Shown here: positions 34,671-43,198 of the stretch, in pieces
Position numbering within the stretch: the stretch's first letter is position 1
Layout: each line of letters starts with the position of its first letter
DNA from: Martelella sp. AD-3
GTDB lineage: Bacteria; Pseudomonadota; Alphaproteobacteria; Rhizobiales; Rhizobiaceae
Length of the DNA: 64,000 nt
NCBI RefSeq assembly: GCF_001578105.1
Contig: NZ_CP014276.1
Coordinates: forward strand, 248,001 to 312,000
Reading direction: 5' to 3'
Program-made: the position numbers and the translations under genes
Notes under the pieces: model-generated
Databases searched by the model: none
What the model saw: the letters and a program-made list of their open reading frames with translations, nothing else
Told to the model about the DNA's origin: nothing

Positions 34671-35687
34671 GTTACGCCATGTAACCGATCCACGCTCTAT
34701 CAAGTGGCATTCCAGTTGCACGTTACGATTTTCTATGGGGCGATCCTCGATCATATCCAGCGCAAGTCGTACAGCTGCGGCGCCTATTTCACGTCGCGGC
34801 TGACGGATCGTTGTAAGAGTGGGGGAGGTGACGCTTGCAAGGAGATTGTCATCGAACCCCACAATCGAAACATCATTCGGAACAGACAGCTCTCCGTCCT
34901 GAACGGCTCTCATCGCTCCTAACGCGAGTTCGTCGCTTGCACAGAAAATGGCAGTCGGTGGAGACTGCGCCGACAAGATTTGTTTTGCTGCGGCGTACCC
35001 TGAGGCAAAAGCGAAGTCGGTCTCTATTTCCAACTGAGAATCATACGGCAAGTTGGCTCCCGATAATGCGTTTCGATATCCTCGGGAGCGCTCCCGGGCG
35101 GTGAAGTAAGAAGAGCGTCCCCCAATGTGAGCGATCCGACGATGGCCGTGCTTTATCAGATACTGGACCGCCGCCTCGGACCAATATGCATTGTCGACCA
35201 CAACTGACGGAAGATTGATGTCTGGTATCTTCTCGGAGATGACAACTACGGGGCTCAGAGTAGCGAGATCGGCATTCAAACCGTTCGGCAAATGACCTGT
35301 TGACATGATAAGGCCATCCACCCGCCCGCCAAGAAATAGATCGACAAAGAGCTTCTCTCGGTCCCGGTAATAATCCGTGTCACCCACGATAATGCTGTAT
35401 TTGTGCTCCAGCGCCTCTGTTTGCGCGCCCTTTATCAATTCGGAAAAAAACGAATTCGAGAGGTCTTGCACTAGAATAAGAAGTGACTTTGCAGCTCCCG
35501 CGCGTAATTGTCGTCCAAGCAGATTGGGCTGAAACTTCAACTCCGCGGCAACTTTCTTTATCGCAAGCCGTGTCTCTAGGTTCACCTGTTCCGGTCGCGT
35601 AAGTGCGCGCGAGACGGTAGCGGTTGAAACGCCCGCGCGCTTGGCAATGTCAGCCATCGTCGGCTTCCGATTCGCAGGTTTCTTCAT
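34665..35687 (-). CDS. LacI-family regulator of the adjacent sugar ABC operon
   Basis: The 340-residue protein has the LacI helix-turn-helix MADIAKRAGVSTATVSRALT (residues 10-29), the hinge NLLGRQLRAGAAKSLLILVQ and a sugar-binding effector domain ending around SIVGFDDNLLASVTSPTLTT. It is transcribed divergently from the ABC operon at 35933. A TG-AA-CG-TT-CA type operator (35891-35904) overlaps the operon promoter, which fits repression relieved by the transported sugar. The extreme C-terminus (SVTWRNC) runs into an IS-related repeat. Confidence 0.9.
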   Translation of the reverse strand: MKKPANRKPTMADIAKRAGVSTATVSRALTRPEQVNLETRLAIKKVAAELKFQPNLLGRQLRAGAAKSLLILVQDLSNSFFSELIKGAQTEALEHKYSIIVGDTDYYRDREKLFVDLFLGGRVDGLIMSTGHLPNGLNADLATLSPVVVISEKIPDINLPSVVVDNAYWSEAAVQYLIKHGHRRIAHIGGRSSYFTARERSRGYRNALSGANLPYDSQLEIETDFAFASGYAAAKQILSAQSPPTAIFCASDELALGAMRAVQDGELSVPNDVSIVGFDDNLLASVTSPTLTTIRQPRREIGAAAVRLALDMIEDRPIENRNVQLECHLIERGSVTWRNC

Positions 35688-35868
35688 TCTAGTTCAGCTC
35701 CTGTGCAGCCCCAAGTTCTTACCACGTGGCGCCTTCTTTACAACCAGCAACCATCCGCATCTACCGCGCGGCGGGAGCGCCATTTTGCCTGTTTCCGGCG
35801 ATCACAGCGACCCTGCCTCGGTCGCTATCGAGACGCGGAGTGAGAGATCAAGAAAATTATTTTCAGTA

Positions 35869-35904
35869 TTGACTCTTTTCATTTATAAACTGTAATCGTT
35901 TGCA
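35869..35904 (+). promoter_or_regulatory. Promoter with overlapping LacI-type operator for the sugar ABC operon
   Basis: TTGACT (35869-35874), a 16-base spacer and TGTAAT (35891-35896) form a good sigma-70 promoter. TGTAATCGTTTGCA (35891-35904) is an imperfect palindrome centred on CG, the usual LacI/GalR operator plan (5 of 7 symmetric positions). The operator covers the -10 box, a classical repression arrangement. The divergent LacI-family gene is the likely regulator. Confidence 0.6.
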
Positions 35905-35932
35905 AAGCGGGAGGCGCTATTTGGAGGAAATT

Positions 35933-37168
35933 ATGAAATCACTAAGTTTGATTATGATGGTTGGAATTGTCGGTCTGGGTCTGCCTGCAGCAGCAGCAGA
36001 ACGTGCGGAGGTGATCCACTGGTGGACGTCGGGATCCGAATCCGCCGCTGTGAGGGTCTTGGCAGATGCCTTCAACAACGCGGGTGGCGATTGGATCGAC
36101 AACGCCGTCGCGGGCGGTGGCGGGGCCAATGCGCGTTCGCTGGGGATCAACCGTATCGTCGGCGGCAACCCGCCGACAGTGATGCAGTTCAACTATGGCA
36201 GGCAATTGGACGAGATCATTGAACACGGCTATGTCCGGGACATCTCGGACCTTGCGGCGCAGGGGAATTGGAATGAGCTAGTGCCGGACGCGCTGATGGA
36301 TTCGATCACCGTCGATGGCAAGGTCTATGGCATCCCGGTCAACATGCATGGTCAGACCTGGTCGTGGTGGTCGCTGCCGGCGCTGGAAAAGGCCGGGGTC
36401 GAGGTGCCGGCGTCGTGGGATGCGTTCTTCCCGACACTGGACAAACTGAAGGCCGCTGGGATCATCCCCGTAGCGGTGTCGCGCGATGCCTGGACGATCG
36501 ACAGCATCTGGCGGTTCATCGTCATCTCGAAAGGCGGCACTGACCTGTTCCGCAAGATTTACGTTGACCATGATGTCAGCTCTGTCAATAGTCCAGAGTT
36601 CAGGGAGTTGGTCGAAACGCTGATCCGGCTGCGCGACTATTCCGATCCCGGCGCCTCGGCGCGCAACTGGAACGATTCGACTGCACTGATCATCAACGAC
36701 ACAGCCGGCGTTCAGTTCATGGGCGACTGGGCAAAAGGCGAGTTTCTGAACGCGGGCGAGGTGCCGATGCAGGACTTTGCTTGCACCCCGGTCATCGGCG
36801 GAAATCAGGGCTATGTCTATGGCGGCGACATGTTCGTGGTCACCGCAAGCGAGGACCCCGAGCAGCTTAGTGCGCAGAATCTGTTCGTCGAGACGCTGAT
36901 GAGCAAGCAGGTGCAGATCGACTTCAATCGCGTCAAGGGCAGCATCCCGGTGCGCTCCGACGTCGATACCGCGCAGCTGGACGCCTGCGCTCAGATCGCC
37001 ATCGATCTGGTGAAAAACCCCGACAATCAGGTCGGGGACCAGCCCTTCTACAACAGCAGCGACACCATCGGGGCAATCCGGGATCTACTGGGCGCGCTTT
37101 GGTCCGATCCGAACCCCTCGGTCGATACGTTCACGCAGAATTTCGCCCAGATCATCGCGGCGGAATAA
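35933..37168 (+). CDS. ABC sugar importer periplasmic binding protein
   Basis: The 411-residue protein has a signal peptide (MKSLSLIMMVGIVGLGLPAA, cleavage after AAA near residue 22). The mature start EVIHWWTSGSESAAVRVLAD is typical of family-1 sugar-binding proteins, and later segments such as GKVYGIPVNMHGQTWSWWSL agree. I chose the ATG at 35933, preceded by GGAGG; the upstream frame has no role. It delivers a sugar to the two permeases downstream. Base composition and codon choice differ somewhat from the 2-19 kb region, consistent with the island having come with the neighbouring IS. Confidence 0.92.
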   Translation: MKSLSLIMMVGIVGLGLPAAAAERAEVIHWWTSGSESAAVRVLADAFNNAGGDWIDNAVAGGGGANARSLGINRIVGGNPPTVMQFNYGRQLDEIIEHGYVRDISDLAAQGNWNELVPDALMDSITVDGKVYGIPVNMHGQTWSWWSLPALEKAGVEVPASWDAFFPTLDKLKAAGIIPVAVSRDAWTIDSIWRFIVISKGGTDLFRKIYVDHDVSSVNSPEFRELVETLIRLRDYSDPGASARNWNDSTALIINDTAGVQFMGDWAKGEFLNAGEVPMQDFACTPVIGGNQGYVYGGDMFVVTASEDPEQLSAQNLFVETLMSKQVQIDFNRVKGSIPVRSDVDTAQLDACAQIAIDLVKNPDNQVGDQPFYNSSDTIGAIRDLLGALWSDPNPSVDTFTQNFAQIIAAE

Positions 37169-37243
37169 ACACGAGGTTAGCCGGGGCCGGTTCGGATCCG
37201 GTTCCCCGGCTGCGATGCGTGGACAATGACGAGGAGGGTTAGA

Positions 37244-38128
37244 ATGCTGCGGGCGCAAAGGCGTAACCTGGGGGCGACGCTAACTATCATCCCCTTTTGG
37301 GTAATTATCCTTGGCGGATATATCGGTACTATCGTCTGGACGGTTTACATCTCGCTGACCAGTTCACGGATGCTGCCTAACACGTCGTTCGTCGGACTGG
37401 ATCAATACCAAAGGCTATTCGGACTGGGACGTTGGAGTTTGGCGGTGCACAATCTGGTTGTGTTCGGCCTGCTTCTGATGGCGCTGTGCCTGATCATCGG
37501 ATTTCTACTGGCTGTGATGCTGGACCGCCAGATCCGCGCCGAGGGCGTGGTGCGGACGATCATCCTATATCCGCATGCGATTTCCTTCATCGTCACGGGC
37601 CTTGTTTGGCAGTGGATGCTGAACCCGACTGTCGGTATCGAGAAAGCCGTGCGCGACTTCGGCTGGAGCACCTTCGCCTTTGACTGGTTGATCCGACCCG
37701 AGATGGCGATCTATGCGCTGGTGTTGGCCGGGGTCTGGCAGGGGTCGGGGCTGATTATGGCCTTGATGCTGGCGGGGCTGCGCGGCATCGATCAGGACAT
37801 CTGGAAGGCCGCGCGGATCGACGGGATCCCCACCTGGCGGGTCTATCTGTCCATCGTGATCCCGATGATGCGCCCGACCATCATCACCTGCGTAGTGCTG
37901 ATGTCGCTGTCGATCGTCAAGGTTTATGATCTGGTCGTCGCGTTGACCGGTGGCGGGCCTGGCCTGTCCACTGACGTGCCGGCGAAGTTCATCATGGATT
38001 TTCTGTTCGAGCGCTCGAACATCGGACTGGCGGCTGCCGCCGCCACTACTCTGCTTGTATTCGTACTGATGATTTTCGTTCCCTGGTACTACGTTGAGTA
38101 TTGCCGGGACAAGAAGGGGGCAAACTGA
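37244..38128 (+). CDS. ABC sugar importer permease, MalF class
   Basis: The protein of 294 residues starts MLRAQRRNLGATLTIIPFWV and has six hydrophobic helices. The EAA loop is ARIDGIPTWRVYLSIVIP. AGGAGGG at 37231-37237 places the start at the ATG at 37244 rather than the ATG at 37226. The stop overlaps the next permease start (TGATG). It forms the inner-membrane channel with its partner. Confidence 0.92.
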   Translation: MLRAQRRNLGATLTIIPFWVIILGGYIGTIVWTVYISLTSSRMLPNTSFVGLDQYQRLFGLGRWSLAVHNLVVFGLLLMALCLIIGFLLAVMLDRQIRAEGVVRTIILYPHAISFIVTGLVWQWMLNPTVGIEKAVRDFGWSTFAFDWLIRPEMAIYALVLAGVWQGSGLIMALMLAGLRGIDQDIWKAARIDGIPTWRVYLSIVIPMMRPTIITCVVLMSLSIVKVYDLVVALTGGGPGLSTDVPAKFIMDFLFERSNIGLAAAAATTLLVFVLMIFVPWYYVEYCRDKKGAN

Positions 38129-39027
38129 TGCCGACGCCAGTTGCCGCAAAGGCGCATCCGAAGGGTCCCAAGCCGAAACACCTGACAGCAAGCCGGATTG
38201 GCGTCTATGCCTTCGTCCTGCTCAGCTGCGCGTTCTTTCTGATGCCGCTCTACATCATGCTGGTCACCAGCTTCAAAACGCTTGCGCAGATCCGGCTGAG
38301 TCAGATCTTCGCACTGCCCACCACCCTGACGCTCGAGCCGTGGGTTGCGGCATGGTCCTCTGCATGCACTGGATTGTCTTGCGAGGGGCTGCGGGTTGGT
38401 TTCCTCAATTCGGTGATGATCACGGTACCCTCGGTGATCCTGTCGATCCTTGCCGGGGCAATCCTTGGCTATAGCCTGTCGCTGTGGCGGCCCAAGGGGT
38501 CGAACATTCTGTTCGGGTTTTTGCTGGCCGGGGCCTTTCTGCCCTATCAGGTGTTCATCTACCCGTTGGTCCGTATCTATGCCTATCTATCGATGTACGG
38601 AACGCTGTTTAACATTGTGACGGTGCATGTTCTGTTCGGCATGCCGGTGATGACCCTGATCTTTCGCAACTATTTCGCGTCGCTGCCTGAGGAGCTGTTC
38701 AAGGCGGCGCGCGTCGATGGAGCGGGCTTCTGGCGGATCTTCTTTTCCATCATGCTGCCGCTGTCCACTCCAATCGTCATCGTCGCAGTGATCTTGCAGG
38801 TGACCGGCGTCTGGAACGACTTTCTTCTGGGGACCGTCTTTGCAGGGCAGGACAACTGGCCGATGACCGTCCAACTCAACAACATTGTCAACACGACCGA
38901 AGGCGCCCGCTCATACAACGTGGATATGGCGGCGACAATCCTGACCGCGGCGGTTCCGCTGACCGTCTATTTCCTGTCGGGGCGCTGGTTTGTCCGCGGT
39001 ATTGCCGCCGGCGCAGTAAAGGGCTGA
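38128..39027 (+). CDS. ABC sugar importer permease, MalG class
   Basis: The 299-residue protein has a hydrophilic leader, then membrane helices from about residue 27 (IGVYAFVLLSCAFFLMPLYI). The EAA loop is ARVDGAGFWRIFFSIMLP. A pair of cysteines in a short segment (AWSSACTGLSCEGLR) between the first and second helices lies in the periplasmic loop and is unusual. The start overlaps the stop of the MalF-class gene, and the ATPase gene follows 4 bases after its stop. Confidence 0.92.
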   Translation: MPTPVAAKAHPKGPKPKHLTASRIGVYAFVLLSCAFFLMPLYIMLVTSFKTLAQIRLSQIFALPTTLTLEPWVAAWSSACTGLSCEGLRVGFLNSVMITVPSVILSILAGAILGYSLSLWRPKGSNILFGFLLAGAFLPYQVFIYPLVRIYAYLSMYGTLFNIVTVHVLFGMPVMTLIFRNYFASLPEELFKAARVDGAGFWRIFFSIMLPLSTPIVIVAVILQVTGVWNDFLLGTVFAGQDNWPMTVQLNNIVNTTEGARSYNVDMAATILTAAVPLTVYFLSGRWFVRGIAAGAVKG

Positions 39028-39031
39028 AAAC

Positions 39032-40186
39032 ATGGAAGATCAGATCACGTATGCCGCCAAGGGCATTGACGACGCCTGCGCGCAGACCAGCGTTTCGATC
39101 AAGGATGTGGTGATCCGGTTCGGGGAACTGACCGTGCTGGACCGCCTGTCGCTCGACATCGGAGAAAGTGAGTTCCTGGTGCTGCTCGGCCCGTCCGGCT
39201 GCGGCAAGTCTACCCTTCTCAACGCGATTGCGGGTTTGCTGGACGTGAGCGAGGGCGAAATCTGGATTTCGGACCGAAATGTTACCTGGGACGAGCCGAA
39301 GGATCGCGGGATCGGAATGGTATTCCAGTCCTATGCCCTCTATCCGCGGATGTCAGTTGAAGAGAACATGGGCTTTGGCTTGAAGATTTCCGGCCTGCCT
39401 AAGGCCGAGGTCAAGGCCAGGGTTGCCAAGGCAGCTAAGATTCTGCAGCTGGAACCGCTGCTCAAACGCAAGCCCGCCGAACTGTCGGGGGGACAGCGCC
39501 AGCGCGTAGCAATTGGTCGAGCCATGGTGCGCAATGTCGATGTCTTTCTTTTCGACGAGCCGCTGTCCAATCTGGATGCCAAGCTGCGGGCGGAATTGCG
39601 TGTCGAAATCAAGCGCCTGCATCAGGATCTCGAGAATACGATGATCTATGTGACCCACGACCAGATCGAGGCGATGACGCTGGCCGACCGGATCGCGGTG
39701 ATGAAGGGCGGCATAATCCAGCAATTGGCCACCCCGCAAGAGATTTACAACAGGCCGCGCAACCTGTTCGTGGCCGGGTTCATCGGCTCGCCTGGGATGA
39801 ATTTTCTCAGCGGTCGGCTGTCGGACAAGAACGGCGCGTTGGCGGTCACTGTCGATGGGCTCGACATTCCGATGCAATGCTATGAGTCCTCGGGCACGGC
39901 GATGCACGCCGAGCAAGAGGTCGTTCTGGGGGTGCGCCCTGAGCATATCGCGCTGGGGGAATTGCCGCCCAATGCGGCGGCCGAGGGGTGGTTCGCGCTT
40001 ACCGGGGCAATCGAGATGATCGAGCCGATGGGGGCCGATACGATGGTCTGGAGCAAACTCGGCCAGCAACCCTTCACCGCCCGCGCACCCGCCGATGATC
40101 CTCATCGGCTTGGCGAGATCGCGCGGTTCTCGATCGACGTTCAGAAGGCCTCGCTGTTTGACGCCGCGAGCGGCGAGCGGATCTGA
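39032..40186 (+). CDS. ABC sugar importer ATP-binding protein (MalK/UgpC class)
   Basis: The 384-residue protein has Walker [17 protein letters not shown] near residue 52, signature [18 protein letters not shown], Walker [15 protein letters not shown], the switch His in [14 protein letters not shown] and a C-terminal TOBE region from about residue 250. An N-terminal extension of about 20 residues precedes the usual start. It energises the importer encoded by the three upstream genes. The cluster order (binding protein, two permeases, ATPase) is the standard CUT1 arrangement. Confidence 0.93.
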   Translation: MEDQITYAAKGIDDACAQTSVSIKDVVIRFGELTVLDRLSLDIGESEFLVLLGPSGCGKSTLLNAIAGLLDVSEGEIWISDRNVTWDEPKDRGIGMVFQSYALYPRMSVEENMGFGLKISGLPKAEVKARVAKAAKILQLEPLLKRKPAELSGGQRQRVAIGRAMVRNVDVFLFDEPLSNLDAKLRAELRVEIKRLHQDLENTMIYVTHDQIEAMTLADRIAVMKGGIIQQLATPQEIYNRPRNLFVAGFIGSPGMNFLSGRLSDKNGALAVTVDGLDIPMQCYESSGTAMHAEQEVVLGVRPEHIALGELPPNAAAEGWFALTGAIEMIEPMGADTMVWSKLGQQPFTARAPADDPHRLGEIARFSIDVQKASLFDAASGERI

Positions 40187-40245
40187 CGCCCATCTGCCGG
40201 GCCCGTGCTGCGGCATCCCCCCTTTCCCCACAAGGAGGAATACCT

Positions 40246-41000
40246 GTGAAACTGTCGAGTTGTCTGTCCTTTCAGCTTTATTCCGCGCGGAATTTCCCGC
40301 CGCTCGCGGACCAACTGCAAACCCTCGTCAAGCTGGGATACGGTTCAGTCGAACCCTATGGCGGCCAGTATGAAGACCCCGTGGCCCTGAAGGCGGCGCT
40401 GGATGCCTCTGGCCTTAACGCGCGCAGCGGACATTTCCGGATGGATATGCTTGAGGGCGACATCACTCGAGCCATCGCGATCGCGAAGACGCTTGGCATG
40501 GAATTTATTGCCGCGCCGATCCTGGAGCCGTTGGACCGCGTCGGCGATACCGAGCACTGGCAGGCGATCGGTCGGCGCCTAGGCAAGATCGCCGAGAAGG
40601 TGAATGACGGTGGCTTGCAGTTTGCTTGGCACAATCACGAATTCGAATTCCAACGATTGGCCGACGGATCCATGCCGATCGAGCATATCTTGTCGGACCC
40701 GAGGTGAAGTTTGAGATCGACCTTGCTTGGATCGCGCGTGGCAAGGCCGATCCGGCGGAATGGATCGAGCAGTTCTCGGGGCGCATCGTCGCGTTCCACT
40801 TTAAGGATCTCGCAACAAGCGGCGAAAATCTCGATGAGGATGGCTGGGCTGATCCCGGAATGGGTATTCTGCCCTGGAAGGACCTCTGGACGAAGGCGTT
40901 CGAGGCCGGCGCGAAATTCGCCGTGGCGGAGCACGATAACCCTTCGGACTTCCTGCGCTTCGCCGGCAATGCGGCATCGGCAGCCAAAGCGCTCGCCTAA
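40246..41000 (+). pseudogene. Sugar phosphate isomerase/epimerase with a one-base frameshift
   Basis: The first part (40246-40707) encodes a xylose-isomerase-like TIM barrel N-terminus: LSFQLYSARNFPPLADQLQT, GYGSVEPYGGQYEDPVALKA, then FAWHNHEFEFQRLADGSMPI and EHILSDPR, followed by a stop. The protein continues in another frame from about 40700 with PEVKFEIDLAWIARGKADPA and IVAFHFKDLA, ending KFAVAEHDNPSDFLRFAGNA near 41000. Restoring a single base near 40702 would join the two into a protein of about 251 residues. It may be a true inactivation or a sequencing error; the conserved residues on both sides suggest that the event is recent. The ribosome-binding site is AAGGAGG. Confidence 0.8.
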
Positions 41001-41030
41001 CATCACCGGTTCGATCGCAGGAGAGAATTC

Positions 41031-42164
41031 ATGACACTCAGAGTAGGCGTTGTCGGCTGCGGCAACATTTCCGACATTTACTTCAGCAACAGCGTGTTGT
41101 TCAAGGATTTCACGATTACCGCGGCATCAGATCTCCGCATGGAGGCGGCGCACGAAAAAGCCCAAAAGTACAATGTCAAGGCGGTTGCGGTCGATGAATT
41201 GCTGCGCCGCGACGACATCGACGCGATCCTCAACCTGACGATTCCCGCAGCGCATGCCGATATCGCGTTGCGGGCCCTTGACGCCGGCAAACACGTTTAT
41301 GGCGAAAAACCACTTGCCACGTCGCGGGCCGAGGGCGAGGCAGTGGTGAAGCTGGCCAAAGAAAAGGGCCTTTATGTCGGGAGCGCTCCCGACACAATCC
41401 TCGGCCCTGGAATCCAGACCGCCAATACCCTGATCGAACAGGGCGTCACCGGTAAAGTCATCACCGGCACTGCAGCGGTGATGAGCCGGGGAATGGAGCA
41501 TTGGCATCCCAATCCGGCCTTCTTTTTCTCCTTCGGGGGCGGCCCGGTGCTCGATATGGGACCTTACTATATCGCATCGCTTGTTGCCTTGCTGGGACCG
41601 GTCAAACGCGTGAGCGCCAGCGGAAAAATCGGTCATGCAACCCGAACCGTGACAGCCGAAGGAGCGCAGAAGGGCCAAGTCATTTGTGTCGAGGCCTTGA
41701 CCACAGTGACCGCGATCCTCTCGTTCGAATCTGGAGCCGACATCATCCTGCTAGCGAGTTGGGACGTCTGGGCGCACAGCCTTCCTGCGATTGAAATCCA
41801 TGGCGCGGATTGCTCTCTCAGCATTCCGGACTCCAACTTCTTTGGCGGCAACATCATGCAGTCGACGGATCGAAAGATCTGGGGCAAGACCATTGAAACG
41901 GTCGGCCTGCCGTTGGGCGGTATCAATTATCCCGCGGACGCACCACTCCACGCAAATCATCGTGGCATTGGTCTGGCTGAAATGGCCAGAGCGATCAGCG
42001 AAAAGCGGACCAATCGGCTGGATGGCGAATTCGCCCTGCACTGCCTCGATGTTCTGCTCGCAATCGTTGAATCCGCTACCGAGAACCGTCCCGCAGAGAT
42101 CGTGCACCACTGTGAACGTCCAGCCAGTCTCGGCATCGCAGAGGCGCGCCAGCTTCTGGTGTGA
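41031..42164 (+). CDS. Gfo/Idh/MocA-family NAD(P)-dependent oxidoreductase
   Basis: The 377-residue protein starts LRVGVVGCGNISDIYFSNSV, a Rossmann dinucleotide site, and contains the family motif YGEKPLATSRAEGEAVVKLA with catalytic Lys near residue 90. The C-terminal alpha/beta domain includes GGGPVLDMGPYYIASLVALL. Family members oxidise or reduce sugar hydroxyls with NAD(P). It is 30 bases after the frameshifted isomerase gene, so both belong to the transport operon and probably convert the imported sugar. The exact substrate is not evident. Confidence 0.92.
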   Translation: MTLRVGVVGCGNISDIYFSNSVLFKDFTITAASDLRMEAAHEKAQKYNVKAVAVDELLRRDDIDAILNLTIPAAHADIALRALDAGKHVYGEKPLATSRAEGEAVVKLAKEKGLYVGSAPDTILGPGIQTANTLIEQGVTGKVITGTAAVMSRGMEHWHPNPAFFFSFGGGPVLDMGPYYIASLVALLGPVKRVSASGKIGHATRTVTAEGAQKGQVICVEALTTVTAILSFESGADIILLASWDVWAHSLPAIEIHGADCSLSIPDSNFFGGNIMQSTDRKIWGKTIETVGLPLGGINYPADAPLHANHRGIGLAEMARAISEKRTNRLDGEFALHCLDVLLAIVESATENRPAEIVHHCERPASLGIAEARQLLV

Positions 42165-42324
42165 GGGCCGGTCGGTCGGGTGCCTGCCATTCTCACCCGA
42201 TACCTTGCTTCGCGTGGAAGATGCCCTCGTCAGTGGACGTGTTTCAAGGCGATCAAGTTCTGCCGCGTCGTCTGAGCCACGGTTTTGCGGCCTGGGTAAT
42301 CATATTCATTGGAGGAAGACAGCT

Positions 42325-43179
42325 ATGACTTTCGCGTCATCATCACTCGTTTCTACAGAATGGCTTGCGAAGCATCTGCACAATGAAAACATTGTCATTC
42401 TGGATGGATCGTTCAAGCTTCCCGGTGCAACGCCGCTGGCCTCGGAAGATTATGAAGCGAGGCATATTCCGGGGGCAGTCTTCTTCGATATCGATGCCAT
42501 CGCCGATCATTCGACCACGCTCCCGCACATGCTGCCTTCCTCCGACGCGTTCGCCAGGTCCGTAGAAGCCCTGGGCGTTTCCAATGACAGCTTTGTCGTC
42601 GTTTATGATACGCCCGGCCTGATGTCGGCGGGGCGTGTCTGGTGGACGTTCCGGATCTTCGGGCACAGCAATGTCGCCGTCCTCGACGGCGGGCTTAGAG
42701 CCTGGCTTGCCGAAGGTCGCCCGGTCACGTCCGAAAGGACGAACGTAAAGGCTGGCAGATTCACAGCAAAGCTGAACCGGTCCGGCGTCGTCTCGAAAAG
42801 CGACGTGCTGAAGAATGTCGAAACGCGCGAGCGCCCGCTGGTCGATGCGCGCTCCGCGGCGCGTTTCGGTGCAACTGAACAGGAAGCGCGTCCGGGCCTG
42901 CGGTCTGGCCACATTCCGGGCAGCCTGAATGTTCCTTTCAACTTGATGACCGATCCAGACACCGGCCGGATGAAGTCGCCAAAGAAAATTCGATCGGTAT
43001 TCGAGCAGGCGGGCTTCGCCATGTCGAGGCCCGCTATCGCCTCCTGTGGCTCGGGCGTGACCGCCTGTGCGCTGGTTTTCGGACTGCATCTGGCCGGCAA
43101 GGATGACGTTGCGGTCTACGATGGTGCCTGGGCGGAATGGGGTATCCCCGGCGATACGCCAGTTGAACCTTGCCCATGA
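42325..43179 (+). CDS. sseA: 3-mercaptopyruvate sulfurtransferase (tandem rhodanese)
   Basis: The 284-residue protein has two rhodanese domains. The N-terminal one is structural (YEARHIPGAVFFDIDAIADH, no active Cys, as usual). The C-terminal one carries Cys241 in the loop CGSGVTAC, which is the 3-mercaptopyruvate sulfurtransferase signature and differs from the CRKGVT loop of thiosulfate sulfurtransferases. The enzyme transfers sulfur from 3-mercaptopyruvate and leaves pyruvate. A strong ribosome-binding site GGAGGAAG precedes the ATG. The next gene, a D-2-hydroxyacid dehydrogenase, follows after 19 bases, so the two enzymes may act in sequence. Confidence 0.9.
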   Translation: MTFASSSLVSTEWLAKHLHNENIVILDGSFKLPGATPLASEDYEARHIPGAVFFDIDAIADHSTTLPHMLPSSDAFARSVEALGVSNDSFVVVYDTPGLMSAGRVWWTFRIFGHSNVAVLDGGLRAWLAEGRPVTSERTNVKAGRFTAKLNRSGVVSKSDVLKNVETRERPLVDARSAARFGATEQEARPGLRSGHIPGSLNVPFNLMTDPDTGRMKSPKKIRSVFEQAGFAMSRPAIASCGSGVTACALVFGLHLAGKDDVAVYDGAWAEWGIPGDTPVEPCP

Positions 43180-43198
43180 CCTGCGAGGGAGAGAGCCG

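Noticed and set aside
42325..43179. Lack of a Cys in the first rhodanese domain of the sulfurtransferase as a sign of inactivation
   Set aside because: In tandem-rhodanese 3-mercaptopyruvate sulfurtransferases only the C-terminal domain is catalytic; Cys241 is present.
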